Assembly (NCBI GenBank): GCA_005281725.1
Contig: SSBO01000012.1
Coordinates: 4,059,602 to 4,123,601 of the forward strand
Origin: Wuchereria bancrofti
Lineage: Eukaryota; Nematoda; Chromadorea; Rhabditida; Onchocercidae
Direction: 5' to 3'
DNA: 64,000 bases
Part shown: positions 48,568 through 62,460 of the stretch, in pieces
Layout: every line of letters starts with the position of its first letter
Numbering within the stretch: position 1 is the stretch's first letter
Notes under the pieces: model-generated
What the model was told of the DNA's origin: nothing
Databases searched by the model: none
Seen by the model: only the letters and a program-made list of their open reading frames with translations
Program-made: the position numbers and the translations under genes

Positions 48568-51019
48568 TCACTGTGGTTTTAAGTCTTTGCTGATTCGATA
48601 TGCATGTGTATTGTTCCAATCAAATTTCACACCCGTTACGGGTAATTGACGTCGTAGGGCTTTGAATGTTGTGGCAGACATTTGTTGATAATTTTCTTGC
48701 ACTGCATCCTGCAAGAGATGTTCGAAACATCATTTTAACAGAAGTCCTTCAAGTTTCCACTATAAATGTCTTTGCAGTTTTACTATTTAATAATCATTAA
48801 CACAAACGAACTTACCTGATACTTCGACTCTTCATCCCAAATTATTCTAAACACATCTTTTGCAGTTTGCGCGAAGTCAGCCTGAAAATTTATTCTGCAA
48901 TTGTCTTACTTCTTTTTCCTCTTTTTTCCATAAAAACGACATTCAGAATAGATTTATAAAAACTAACAGTATATGTAATTTTGGCAGATGTTTCCTTTGT
49001 CGATACAAGTTGAACATTGCCGTCTTCGTAATAATGCACATGTACTTTGATTATACCTTTAATTTCACATTGTTCGTTTTTGCCATCCGCAATCGGTATT
49101 GTCCACTGTGAACGCCATCGCCCATTCCTATCATAATTAAAGCAGGTAACTCAAGTAAAGTACCTACTTATGAATCCTACTATAACAGATTGGTTTTCTG
49201 TGTTCTACTTGTCATTATAAGTGCAGAAAAAAACCTTGTAGTATACTGAAATGTAAAATTAGTGTTGGTAACTCCTAGTGTATCATTCTTCATTGAATAG
49301 TTAACACCAATAATGAATTTGAAATTTATGATATTCTTGAATAAAGCGGCAATTTCACTAACTATACAGCAAAATAATCAATGATAGTATTTCACCAGAA
49401 ATTCTTTGGTTGATAACGATGGCTTTCAATACACAACGTCAGTGAGCCGTTGTTCACAAATACCGCTGCTATACCCGTTTCTTCGTAGTGGCTGTCAATG
49501 TATTTGTCCGCTTCCTGAATAATCAGTTGCAATCTTTACAACACAAAAAATTTGTTTAAAAGAACACCGCGAAAATTTTCGAGTCCATCTATTCACATTA
49601 CCTCAGACTTCGGAATATTTTTTAATTTCTAAAATTGCACGAAAACTTAACCTACGCTTATTTCAGCAATTTCCAGATATTTTTAGTGAATTACCAAATA
49701 ACCTAAAGATTGTTGTAACAAGGGCGAAACAAGCTATATAAAGTGCAGATAACAAACTTCTTGCACTGCTTTCCGCCAAGTCTCAGAACTCCCATCATTT
49801 GCGTTTTCTATTTGAATATCGGTAGCTTCTTTCCGTAAATGCTCATATTTGAATGAATTTCTCGATCTAGGATCGTAAAACCGGCCATTCGACATTTCAT
49901 TGAATGGCGTGATTAAAGTCTGAAACCAAAAACACATAGATATTTTACACAGCAGTTTTTTTTTTGTGTAATGTTCCTTAACTCAACTCTCAACACTCTT
50001 AAAAGGTTTCTTAATACTCTAAAACGTACCTTACCGAAATGTGAAATATAGTGCAGCACATTAAATAGGACTAATTCTCACAAGATGCAACGGCAACCGA
50101 AAGCAAATTACAGTAAATTTCGAAAATTAAGTTTTTCGCTCCTAAAAGTTAGAATCCACGTACCGAATACTAAAGCAAAGAACAACTAGGTTTCCAATTT
50201 CATAAACTAATGTGTGTGGTACCTGTCTATCAACACTTTCCAATTTAACAGGGATGAATTGTTCCTTATTGTATTGTGCAAATATCACAGCACAGCCATC
50301 TTTCAGTAGGTTATCGTTGTTCAGCAACATACGCACATCGTTAAAAACCTATGCAACAAACTACATGACTTTCCTACTTGGTATCACGGACATAGCTTTC
50401 AAAATTCTCTTTTAAGTAAATCTTAGAAACTCTGAACAGCAGACAAACCTAATAAGAATACCATAATCAAAGAATATGTTCAGCGACTGCCGAAGCACAG
50501 AGGAACGTATTTCAGTAATCCTCGTACAGAATGCAGCAATATCACTGCCTGACAGCTAATTAAAACCTATTAATAAGAACTACTCATAGGCTAAGCGCTA
50601 CAATTAAACGAAAGAACTTGATGACTGACACGTTTCTTGTGCAGGACATATGTTGTAGTAATGACATAGGTACATAATGCGCTACATTGAGCATTGCAAT
50701 ATCACGGCGAACATTTATCGTGTAAAAGGAATATATCTAGTCCTTCAGTTATTAAATACACAAAAAATTTAAGCCTCACACTACTTTGAAAGCTCCATCA
50801 GAACTGTCTTTTGTCATTTAAGATGTAGAAAAAACCAAGGGCAGCAATGAAAACACTACAGCCTATGTAATGAGACTGATAGGGCACTCGAATTCACAGC
50901 GCAAAGAATTAAAAGACTTGGATAGAAACCTCATTAAACTCTCCAGGAGGAGAATGCAAGAGGAAATTGGAGACAATTCGTATGCTATCACTTCCACTGA
51001 TCACATTTCCTTCGGTCAT
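48568..51019 (-). CDS. cap-1: F-actin-capping protein subunit alpha, complete, 7 exons
   Basis: Forms the CapZ heterodimer with the beta subunit and caps actin barbed ends. Exons 50930-51019, 50223-50348, 49758-49919, 49396-49514, 48968-49127, 48816-48881, 48568-48708 join in phase to 287 residues, against 286 in human CAPZA1. Family landmarks in order: HSPPGEFNE at 22-30, [15 protein letters not shown] then [53 protein letters not shown], then [13 protein letters not shown], and the C-terminal region [19 protein letters not shown] that leads into the actin-binding tentacle. The N-terminal 20 residues are diverged. The start ATG is the first in frame. Transcription is toward rap-1. Confidence 0.97.
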
Positions 51020-52767
51020 TTTTCTTTGTCTTCAAGACAAAGAAGAATCTGCAACAAAGCAAATTTTCTAAAAAAACTTTTAATTTCCCTAACATACAGG
51101 CCCGAAGTTTACGGGCTTTCAGACTTCAAACCAAACTGTCCAAAACAAAACTGCTCAAGCCAACGTCCACCACCACCTATAACAATCTCATCAGTTGAAA
51201 CCTGCACTCCCACAGCACTCACAAGTCGCAATAAGTCCCCACAAGACCTAAATTTTTTAGACCATTCCATCTACAACAGCATTATTCGATGCAAACATTT
51301 CAACGAATTGAGCGAAAACCTACAACATTTTCGGCTGGTAGTTCATGGTTGCCAGTGGTAGTAAAGTATCGCAAGTTAGGATTAACGGTTAGCACCACTG
51401 GGTATAGCAATGAAGGACTTGAAGAGATGTGAGCAACAAATGGTCACGGAGAAATTCATACTGCGCATCTATAGTTCACTTACACATCACAACAAGTACC
51501 ACTGACACTTTTATTATTCAGTTAGGTCATAAAAACAAATCGTAAGATTGAGATATTCTTACGACGAGAACCATCAAATTAGTAAACTCGAGTTATATGT
51601 TTATAAACTGTTTTGTTTCTTCTTTACTATTATCAGTTCCCTTCATCAGGAGTCAACCATAAAATAGGATAAATTAGGTTCGCAAATGAAGATATACGAC
51701 AGAGAATGATAAGGTATGTTGAAAACAGTGCGTTACTAAAAAAAAAGCCCTTGAAGCTGATCATAAAAGTGCTGCATAACTTCACTTTTGATAATCATAT
51801 AATTCTTTCTGTGACACTTTCAAAATTACCAATTCACCCATGTATAACGAATTCATCAAGTTTCTTTAAAAAGTTAAGTGAACTAGGACAATCCTCAAAT
51901 GCTAAAGAACTTCGTTATTTACCTGGAGAGGCATTTAATATCAATTAAAAAATTTTAAAGTAGAACATAAAAATTACAATGCACAATTACAACACCAAAC
52001 CATAATTCGCTTGGGACAACTTATAATTTTTCCTAAAATATTTGTCATTTTCAATAAACAACTCAAAGAACATTACAAATTATGAGACAATGGTTTGTCC
52101 CACTTTAATAACTTAGTATCTCAGAAACTTCCAATGATAGTGCCCCTCTATACAATTTATGCATCAAAAACTTTTCCATTCTTTGGCCAAAAATGTTTCC
52201 TCACGTATTAAATTAAAAATGAGTGCATTTCAAGCACTTTCCAGAACTTTTTAGAATTTGGGTTTTTCATTCAATCCCTTTGCGTGTTCCATTTCACAAA
52301 ATGCTCCAAGCGAGTTCGGGCGTAGGCCAATTCATAGACAAAACAAAAGAAAAAATCGATTAATGAAAGCTCGAACATTAAAATCAAATGTAATGTTATT
52401 GTAACCAGACCAATTTATCAGTTGATATTTGAAATACATTATCTCTCCTTGTTTTTTTTTAAGAAAAACCAAGGATCTACCGCTAATTAGATGCAGAGAG
52501 TAAAGGCTCACAAATTTGGGACTATAATAAACGGAAACTTTTAAAAAAGCTTAAAACTTCACATTGTGCGCTGTGAACTAATCTACTAACTACGAAAATT
52601 ATTCAGAATTTACTTGTCGAAGTGGACATCTTCTAAGTTCCAATACGTTCGGAATTCAGAAAATACCCACAAAGAAGTTAATTGCAAGCCAAACCACAGT
52701 ATGTGCATGATATCGATGAATCTTGGACAAGATACAAGGCGATACTAGCGGTAAGTAATCGATATCC
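51020..52767. other. Intergenic region between cap-1 and the small membrane-protein gene
   Basis: It carries the cap-1 promoter and the 3' UTR of the gene at 52768. A 163-codon plus-strand frame (50870-51361) is antisense to cap-1 exon 1 and is judged spurious. The 51.09-51.27 kb part is less AT-rich. Copy one of a 44-base direct repeat lies at 52610-52653. Confidence 0.5.
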
Positions 52768-53036
52768 TTAATTTACAACAAACGGTTTGCCAATTTTATG
52801 CCTTTCTTCGCCTGATAAATTCAATTCTTTACGTTGCATTTCACGCTCATTCATGTTTTCTTTCCTTCGTCGCTCTAAGTCCTTCCCAGCTTGGATAAAC
52901 AAGAATACATTTATCGCCAATATTATGGCACAGGCAGTTAGCACCTTACGTAGTTGTTCATGTGCTTTGTTCGTCTGAAAATCATGAAGAGATTACTTGT
53001 CGAAATGGATATCTTCTAAGTTCCAATACGTTTGGA
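52610..53036 (-). repeat. Direct repeat pair flanking the terminal exon of the small membrane-protein gene
   Basis: The 44 bases at 52610-52653 recur at 52993-53036 in the same orientation with three differences. One copy is 3' of the gene, the other in its last intron, so the repeats bracket exon 4 (52768-52974). The sequence is not coding in either place. The feature spans both copies. Confidence 0.85.
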
Positions 53037-53618
53037 AAACGTACTGTTTATAATGCTAAATACACTTCTTCTACAATTCCATGTACTTATTCTGATACCT
53101 TTAAATAGTCAGATGCATTACTCCATAATACCTTCCGACCATTAACAATACTTTCGTGTGTGATTTTTTCCTGCTCAATGACCTTCCTTTGCATCCTGAA
53201 ACAAGTCATAGTTTTCCTTCTATGCAATTTCCAAAAACATAATTTGTTGAAACGTTTCATATTCCAAGAATGGGTGCAAGTTCACAAATATTTTTTCCAT
53301 CAAGTATTCACACAGAATCTCCCTCTCATCAAAAAGTTAACTTACTCTTCAGTTTGACTATCAGTTGGCTTCGGGATATTTTGGTGTCCGTATAAAATAT
53401 GACGTGCGCGACGTGCGTGTGTGATATTGACTCTCTTTTTCAGAATCTCAAGCATTTCAGAGAGCGGCTGCGAAATGTCTAAAATTTACTGAGGTACACT
53501 TCACAACCCAGAAATGAACCGAGTTCTTCAATCTTGAATTACAAACCTGACACACGGGACGACTCACGTAAGTGAGGAAAGTCACCAATGAAAACATCCG
53601 ATCCCACTGAGGAGGCAT
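52768..53618 (-). CDS. Small single-pass membrane protein of unknown function, 4 exons
   Basis: Exons 53543-53618, 53346-53478, 53099-53195 and 52768-52974 join in phase to 170 residues. The N-terminus is short and hydrophobic (MFSLVTFLTYVSRPVCQV), compatible with a membrane anchor or organelle targeting. A basic, helical region follows (LKKRVNITHARRARHILYGH). A clear transmembrane helix, VLTACAIILAINVFLFIQAG, lies at 113-132, followed by a highly charged helix (KDLERRRKENMNEREMQRKE). I do not recognise the family. The exon 1 donor was chosen because GTAATT is the best site that keeps phase. It is divergent from DENND4: the two start codons are 252 bases apart, so the promoters overlap. Confidence 0.8.
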
Positions 53619-53850
53619 GATTTTACTTGGAGACGAGGCGTTGGCGACCGCTTCTAATTAGTTCGAAGTTGTCGTTTGACTTGTATAAGGTATTTCATGC
53701 GTCACTATCTTAAATCCATCAATTAAATATTTGAATATATGCATCAATAAATATTTCACGAAAAAAAAAATTGCATTATTGCTTTCAGGAAAGCATGCTC
53801 GTTGCTACTAATGTTCTATTTTTCTGTGAATGGATTTTTGATAATGTACT

Positions 53851-53860
53851 TTGATTTCAG
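53851..53860 (+). promoter_or_regulatory. Candidate spliced-leader acceptor of DENND4
   Basis: TTGATTTCAG lies ten bases before the DENND4 start codon at 53871. It matches the nematode acceptor consensus, and no upstream coding exon is needed. It could instead be a 5' UTR intron end. Confidence 0.5.
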
Positions 53861-53870
53861 ACTAATTTGG

Positions 53871-56800
53871 ATGGGAGAGTGTAGAAGACTTTTTGAATAT
53901 TTCGTTATCGTTGGCTTGGAAGATGGTGCTGAAGATCTGGTACCTACAGCTCAGGAATGTGGATGCCGAAACTCAGCTCCCTTAGCCCCAATTACTGATA
54001 TCTGTGTGATCTTCCCCGGTCTAGGCGAAACGGTATTCCTGTATCCATTTTATTCTTTTGAAGTTGAAATACACTGTAATCATCCTGGTCATGTTATCTC
54101 TTCCAGGTCCCAGATGGATTTGAGCGTATCACAAGTACACCGATGGGATACGCAGCTGATTTGAATCACGGTTCATTACGAACCCCGTCAGTCTTTTTAT
54201 GTTTCCGACGAGGATATCATAAGCCACCGTTGGTTGATATCGGTTAGTTTATAATATACTCAGTGGTTTGCTGTAACTTTGGTCTGATTGATTTTAACTT
54301 CTGTGTTCAGGTGTGCTGGACGAGGGTCGCGGAGAAAAGCCAATGCTTGACTCGAACACCGTATTGACGACTCCTTTCGGCCGTTCTGCCAATGTTAACA
54401 ATGCCTCACCAGGTATCGATTCTTAAAATCATTCTTTTTTTTAATAGTTAGGTTCAACTAAATTTGCACTAATTTACTTTCATCTTTCGTTTAAGGTGTT
54501 TTCCTGACATATCGACGTGCACAAGCCAATAGTGCACCAAGCCAACTTGTTGTTACTCACATCTGTGTCATTTTGGCAAATAAAGGAGAGACAGCTCCAC
54601 ATACATATTATAAAATTCCAAAAAATTTGAACAAGGTTGGAATGCCCTTCTACATTGTTTGAAATTAATAATTGCTTAATTTTGAAACTTCCATTATTGC
54701 TTTTCTAAAAAATTCTTCCATAAAAATAAAAAGATCTTTCCTTAACGCGATTACCATTTTGTCGTGAATGAAGCACTTTCGCCTTCCAATCACTTCATAT
54801 TTTTTCTTATTGTAAAGCATGATTCAGAATACTGAGAAGTTCAGTGTAAAGTTGGATATTACTGAATGCTTGTTAGTTTCAGGGCATGGTTGGTTCTGAT
54901 GTATTTTTGTGCTACAAAAAATCACAGGGAACATCGAAACGAATAGCTTATAAGCCAGCAGTTTTGGATCACTTTCCTTTAGATAACAAGTTTACATTGG
55001 CTCAGAATATACCAATGTTTTGCCTTCCAGTGGGTGCTTTAATCGAATGTTGGCCAGCAAGGTGTCAACCACCGGATAAATCATTCTCTACTTTCGTTCT
55101 AACCGACCAGGTGTGTTTCTCTGTTTATTTTTGATTTTTTTCACTTGGCTATCTAAGATTTCTATTTGGTTGATTTCGATGAAATTAATCTTGATATCAG
55201 TGAATAAGTAGTTTGTATTTCTTGGCTGTGTTTTAAATCTATTGATGTCAGTAGACTTCTCCAATTAATTCTCAGTGAATATTTAGGATGGAAGTAAACT
55301 TTATGGCTCATCAGTTACCTTTTATGAACCTTATACAAAGCCACTTAGCATGGAACAGATGGAAAAATTGGAACTAGTGAATGAAACAGTTACGCGCGGG
55401 ACGGTAGAAGATTCTTCCAATACCAATGATCCAGCTGAACAGGTTTTTCCTAACTTTAGTTTTTTCTCTTCAGGGTTTCTTGTCATTTACGATTTGATCT
55501 GCATGAAAAATATTAAAAATTAATTCAGATGACATTCCACAGCAACATATCAATTTGTATCATATCCAAATATCCATTTTTCAACGCATTTAAACGGTTC
55601 TTGTTTTACCTTCATCGCATATCCCTCTCAGGTGCACATAGTGTTCCCGTAGAACGTTATATATCGCACCTTGTGAGTTTTTGTTCCACTACTGCATTTT
55701 TTCTTTTGTATGAAGTAGATTTATTCGCTGAGAGTCAATTGAACTGAATAAGTTCAATTGACTATTTCACAAAGATAATCTGCTTTTCTTTTTCTTTTCG
55801 TAAACTTTATGGAGAATTTTGTATTTTTTTATGCTACCCAACATTGCGAATTAAATGAACTGGTATCTTAGACTATATCTTGGTTAATATTACTTTGTTC
55901 CATAGATGAAATATTTTATAAACCAAACCGATTTTTCTTCTAGTTCAAAATATGTTGTTTAGCTCTACGAAGTGTCATTTCCGTCACCACGGTGTCCACG
56001 TGTACTAGTTCAATTGGGTAACGAAACGATTTCGTTCGAAAGTCATGACGATTCGCAGTTACCTCTTTCGGGTGCCGCTTTTTTCGATACTCTGAAATGT
56101 CTGGGACCACAAAATCTGATGTATGGATTTACTACCAAGAACCCGTATTTTTTCATCTAGGATTTTTTTTTCTAACTCATGTAAAACAGAACACTCATAG
56201 AGAATTTCCTCGTTTAAATAAAATTGTGAAATTTCGAAACCCAATGTAAGTTCAGGTATCTGATGCTGCTTGCGTTGCTAGAACAAAAAATATTAGTTCA
56301 TTCGTTGCGTCCTTGGCTACTGACGGCTGTTGCGGAAAGTGCCTGTGCTCTGATGTTCCCATTTCACTGGCAGTGTCCTTACATTCCTCAATGTCCGCTT
56401 TCGCTTGCTGGTGTGCTTCATGCTCCACTTCCTTTTATTGCCGGTGTTGATTCCAGGTAAATGAATTTACTGGTAATTTGAAACATTAGTCAATGTTGAA
56501 ATGATCTTTCGGGTTCTATATGTGAAGTTTCAAAACTCAGATTTGAAGCACTGCTTTTTTTCGGTATTAAATAAGGTAAGGATTTCCACAGTTAAAATCA
56601 ATAATAATTGCTCTTTTCAGATATTTCGATCTCTATGAGGATCCGCCCTCTGATGTTACTTGTTTCGATCTTGATACTTCAACAATCAGTTTTTCTTCCG
56701 TCCGGCAAACGTTGAAACTTAGTATGCTTCCGAAGGTTAATACCGTACATAGCCAGTTTCTATCGCATTGATTCATTTTCTGGATGAAGCGGAGTTTAAG

Positions 56801-59800
56801 GAAGGTTTTATTTGTTTTATTAATAAATTTCTGCTGTTTAACCAAATTTTTTTTTTAGAAAGCTTCACGGCAACTTAAGAACACTCTTGAGAAACTTCAC
56901 AGACGACTTTATCAAGAAGAATTTAATGTAATTGCTTTGCGAAAAAATATGGATTTTATGCCCTTGGATATCGATTATGATATACAACGTAAAAAAAGGA
57001 TGCTTGAAATCAGCGTCCAGGATGCTTTTCTGCGGTAATGGTCATCATTCCCTTGTCTTTGCTGTTATAGATTTTTTTGTGTCGTGAGCCTTTTGTCGTA
57101 GGTTTTTTTGTCACGTTCCAATTATTTATAATTTCTGTTAAAATTCAGAAGACTTCCGATTGATATTGAACAAACAACAAACAACTTGATGGCATTAGTT
57201 GATTCTATATGATCGTAATTTCAGATTCATGGCTTCTTTAATGCAGGGATATACTGCTTACCTCAGACCTATTCGTTGTGCTCCGCGTTGTGTTGGAGCT
57301 ACTGATACGGGCTCGCTATTTGACCTCGATGCCTTTCTTCACTCCCGTGATAGGTAATTAATTTATTATGTGTCAAATTGTGTTATGATGCATAAATTTA
57401 AGCAATTATGTCATATCCAGTTGTTCTAAATGAAAATATTTTCATGAGTCTTTTTCAGGTCATCATTGGAATTTTTTAAACGGTTCAGCGAAACACAGTC
57501 ATTCAATCGTTTTATCGAAGAGCGGTCATTTGTATCTGACAAAAATACTTATAACGCGTTCTTTGATGAGTGTATTGCAAAAATTTCCCAAGGTACCTAC
57601 TTTGGTTTATTGATTTTACGTAAATGCAGGTCATATGTAATTTGTTAAATTTAGTGGTTAATCCAACCTCAAATTTTGATTATAAATTAATGTTAGGAGA
57701 AATAGTTGATAATTGATCTGTGAACAGTTTTCCGTGCATATTATATATTAAGATTGATAAGTGCATCATATTTGTTATATTTTTAAGATAATCGTTCATC
57801 AAATGATTCTCTTGTGGAATACGAAATGTCAGCGAGTTGTCAGACGGAATTCGTGCCTCCTCCGGAATCTACTCTCAACTCAGATGGCCAAGAATTAATC
57901 TATAAATATGAATATTTTCCAAGGAAGCTTGAACCTGCATTGTTCCAGCTTGAAAATTTACACAAAATGAGCATCGAAATGAAAGGCTCAGGTACTAGCA
58001 GTGGTATGCAGCGAATAAGCTACAGTTGCTATCATATGTGATTTTTGGCCATATATGTTATACCTTGCAAAACTTTCCATTTGTTTCTTTCGAATTTCTA
58101 GATTATTTGGAGAGTGCTTTGATTCGTACAAAACAGGAAGCTCGTAGCGCTCTTGAAACAGCTATATTAAATGCTCGACATTCACCAGTTACATGGCCAA
58201 AGACTTTACTTTTTTATGCATACTCTGTTTGGTTCATGCTGCTGCCTTCACTTGTTCATCTTGCCAAGTCAAAAGTGAAAATTTTGCGACTAGCACTTCA
58301 TGTGAGGGGAATTACATTACCTTCTTTTTATACGATTTGTTTAAAATTCTCGGTTTGCTAATTCGCTATTATCAATTCCTTTTTGAAAAATCCTAAGTTT
58401 TTATGGAACTTATCATTACTCTTCTCCGAATAATATATTTTGAATAGTTTTGTTATCAAATTACCTATTTTTTCAGTAAAACAAAGAACTGAAGTTTCCA
58501 AATTCATTTAGGTACTAGATAGAATGGAATATTCAGGTATTTTACCGCTCGATCAGGTCTGCTACCGCATTGTGATTCAATTATGTGGCGATTTTGGACA
58601 TCCTATTCTTGCTGTTAAAGTCCTGCAAGCAATGCAGGTAGATTTTTAAATCCTTTCCTTGAGTTGGAATCTGATGTTTTGGATAATATATCAGTTTTTT
58701 TTTTTTGAATTTTAGAGAAGTGGTATGGAACAGAATGCAGTGACGTATGGTATCTATCATCAAGCTGTTCTGAAAGGTGGTTGGCCAGTGGGTGATCGAG
58801 TTGAAGCTGTAAAAGCATGGAATCGCTTAGCAATCGTAGTGCGAGCTATTTCATTATTTAAAATGAATTTGTCATTGGCTTCAAGTCGCCGTTCCTTGCA
58901 GTTCGGTTCGGTTAGCGTTACCACTTCATATAGCTTCATCAGTATTTGACTTTTATGAATGACTATATGTGTTTATATATATTGCAGATAGCTGCTGACA
59001 GTTGGTCACATAGTGAGAATGCATCGTATGGTAGTGCAATGAAGGAAAATGAACCCGTCTCTATTGAGGTAGCTCGATATCTTCGTTTTCAAAATCTTCT
59101 AGGGAAAGTTTTTGGTGTTTTTATAGGTTATTTTCATATGTAGTTTATTTGATTTATGGAAAGCTGGTAAACGAATTTTATGTTTTAGAAGGATGGAAAT
59201 GTTTCTATCATGATATTGTATTCTTGCAAATTTAGGTACCAACATCAACTGCTTTGAATATGAATGAAGATGAATCAACGCTCAATCAATCGTCACAGCT
59301 GAGGAATACCGTAGTTGGTTTTTTTTTTTTTTCTTTTAAATGGTATCATTTCAACTATTCATTCCTTATTTTTTTTTTCTGATGAAGCTAGCTTTTGATA
59401 TTCTTCATTGCTGTATAGCTCACTTTGAGGCTGCATTCTCAGAAGGAAATAATTCAAGTGACTTATTAGTCGACCCATTAGGAGCTATTAATATGACGCA
59501 AAATTTGTCGACAACAACATCAAGACAAGCCGGTGAAACAATGAGTCCAAGTCGATTACGATTCATCAAAGAGCATAGTACCTCGCCATTTGCTAATGAG
59601 GTATTGGTGAAACTATTTCAAGCGTGTATGATTAACCAGTGAAAGAATAACTGGAAATGTTTAAGTTAAGTATTTAAACAAATAAATTCATTATTTTGGT
59701 ATTATACCTTGAAACGAAGGATTTATGGAATGTATTATTTTGTTGGTATGTTCCGTGAAGTGAGTGAATTCCGAGATCACTTCTAGCACGCTGTGTATAT

Positions 59801-62460
59801 TTAGTTGCCAAAATATTTTCCTGAACAGTTTTTTAGCTACTACATAATGAATTGGTGGATTCGAAACTGAATGAGAAGTCGAATTCATGGCTTCGAGGCC
59901 TAACAAGCAGTCCAATTGTTAGCAAACTCATGCGCAGCAATACTGCAAGTATTTGTTAAATGAATTTATTGGGGTCGTTTCTGAATTGGGTTAGCAGATT
60001 CTTTCTAATGATTGGAATTATCACTTCAGTTTCAAATGTGAGTGATGGCTACACCGAATAAAAAAGATCGTGTTCACAAATTATGTTGATTAGAAGCATT
60101 TGTTTGTCCGAGGCAGTTACTCAAAAAAGGACTTTACTTTTTCGAATAAATTTGGAATAATTTTTTGTTTTTACGCTTATGGTTTTTTTTTTTTTCGTTA
60201 GTATAGAGTTTGTTGGTCTCTTTAAATACCCGTTTGAATAGTTGATTAGGTTATCAAAACTTATCAAACTTGAGCCATTCAAATATATAGAAATTAAGGC
60301 AATTTTGATTCGCCTTTCGACAAAAATGATTCGTCTCTAACATTGTCACCGAGTTTGGCATCCTTGGTCAATCAAATGAAAAAAGGTTACGATGATGTAT
60401 TACAAGCTGGAGGTCTGTCATCACGTCTTCGTGAAGGAGTCAACACTTTGGTGAATGAAGTACGTAGTTTAAATCGTTCCTATGCGAAAGATGGGGGCGA
60501 AAGTACTCATAGCTCACAGCGTGAAGTTAATGAACAATCAGACCAGGTTCGAATTTCATTTATACCCGATATTAATCGTAACTTTGTTAAGATGGTGACC
60601 ATCAAGCATCTTTTCTTACATACTGTTAGAAATTGTTGTACTCATTATATATTTGAATTTTCTTTTATATTCAGTTTTATCCATTTTTTGTTTATTTTTA
60701 GCAGCTGCATCTAAATGACCCATTGTTTCAATTGGATTCCGGTTCACACTGTTCGTTGCTTCCATCAGACTGGTGGTTAGCCGACCAAATTTTCGCTTCT
60801 GCTTCAACTCCACACGAACTTATTGATGTTGCGATCTCCTCCGCTTCTCTCTGTCCTGCTTGCAAAATGGTTCATTAATTCTTAGAATTTGTTTCTTCCA
60901 GTTAACATTTCATTGTTCTTGAGTCTAGAAAGCTTTGTGAAAAAACCTTTTTTCAGGCGTGTTCGCATTAAATCTATCATCCCTGTGAATTTTAGGTTGT
61001 GTATGATGAAGACCTGATGTCCGGATGGACAGTCGATGAATCAAATTTGAATACGAGTTGCGTTTATTGTGAATGCGCTTTTGTTCCCTCATTAACTGTT
61101 AAAATTCATCCGCGGGAAATGCCAGTCGAAAGTAGTTGGTATTTGCTATCGTCCTTCGCTACTAAAACTTCAGATGATGACAATACGCCACGCTATAATG
61201 GAGATAACGAATCTATAGCTAGTCAGCTTTCAGTGAGTCCTTTCAATTTCTTCTATAGTTGTTGCACTCATTCGCAGGTTTTGCAGTTTTTTGGAGATTA
61301 ATTCTTGTATTTCTAGGTCCCGTTTCTAAGTCCGCTTGTTTTGCGTCGTGAGTTGGAGAATTTATTAAGCGGAAATTATTTGCTTCCTGTATATTCGTCA
61401 CTGAGGCACTCTAATCCAATTGTATTTTGGAACGTTCTTTATTATTCTCGTCGCTTGTCCTTACCTACGCATTTTCCCAGCTGGCTTGGTCAGTCAGTTC
61501 ATGTACGATGTGTTTATGATGTACCAGTTTTGCACACAGAATTCACTCCACTGTTTTTCGTAAACCCATCACATAAGGTTCGTACTCTCATCAGTAAAAC
61601 AAATTTTATTTTGTCTATCATTTTGATAGTGGGTTTTCAAGAAGTCGAACATTAATTCATGCAGTGCTATGTGCTTATTTCAAGAATATCATAGAGTAGT
61701 TTCTAGGATGGTTTATTACCAAGCAGTGAGCGCAGTGTTAGCATATGGCGGCATGTGATTACGGCTGTGCAACAATCCAGCATTCTTCGCGCATTACAGG
61801 TGATTTTATCTGAGAACCGCAATGCTACTGATAATGGCAAATTCCCGCGTCGATTTCCGTTGTTCAGGTATTTTAGATATCTTCATTGTTTAATTCATTT
61901 TTGCAGAGATGTATGTAATAATTTATAAGTGGGAATTGCAAGTGTTTTTGATTTATATATTGTATAACCTTACATTGCTTCTAATTAGTAGCGAAAGAAT
62001 TTTACTCGGAATTGTATATGACAGGAAAAATTATTGGGTGATGCGGAATGGGGTAAACATAGTGCCTTTGTTGATTTTTTTATTTTCATTCTTTAATACG
62101 CTGCTTTTAAAATTAAGTGTGTGAAATTATCGTCTTCCTTTGATCTCCATAATAGTCATAATTTTTTGCTTTGAGTCAATGATTGAATTCAGAAACCAAC
62201 TACGAAGGAAGGGAACAATAAAATCCATAGAATATTACAATTCTGGATATTATAAATGCGTCATTTCCAGAGACGTCCAATTTGTTGCACTGGACAAATA
62301 TGGTAGCGCAGTTGATCGAGACCAGCTGGATGAGCAATATCGTTCCGACTTTGAACGCCTTCCACCTCGAATCCTACCACTACTGCCTTGTTCCGACTAT
62401 CCTCCCAAAAGCCTTTCCAGGATTTGCCGGAAAATCTTTCTACCGCTTGATGTTTTCTAA
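53871..62460 (+). CDS. DENND4: DENND4/Crag Rab guanine-nucleotide exchange factor, complete, 26 exons
   Basis: Exchange factor of the DENND4A-C/Drosophila Crag family, which activates Rab10 for basolateral and basement-membrane traffic. Exons: 53871-54032, 54107-54242, 54311-54412, 54496-54635, 54883-55110, 55287-55442, 55529-55672, 55963-56120, 56256-56456, 56621-56735, 56859-57034, 57225-57353, 57459-57592, 57788-57991, 58102-58301, 58512-58637, 58716-58910, 58988-59068, 59236-59310, 59388-59577, 60299-60546, 60702-60869, 60996-61232, 61317-61577, 61707-61867, 62271-62460; 1438 residues, all in phase. The N-terminal MABP domain is clear ([38 protein letters not shown]). The DENN core follows ([44 protein letters not shown]), then PPR-like helices ([43 protein letters not shown]), a zinc knuckle (CPAC...CVYC) and the conserved C-terminal block ([13 protein letters not shown]). 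The exon 20 acceptor is uncertain; 59430 is an in-phase alternative. Confidence 0.96.

Noticed and set aside
50870..51361. 163-codon plus-strand frame, the longest uninterrupted frame in the window
   Set aside because: It is antisense to cap-1 exon 1 (50930-51019), whose HSPPGEFNE coding is conserved, and extends into the cap-1 promoter. No family or splice context was seen on the plus strand.
53871..62460. Neighbouring trafficking genes (copb-2, phafin, DENND4) as a functional cluster or operon
   Set aside because: They lie on both strands, tens of kilobases apart, with unrelated genes between them, so co-location looks incidental.
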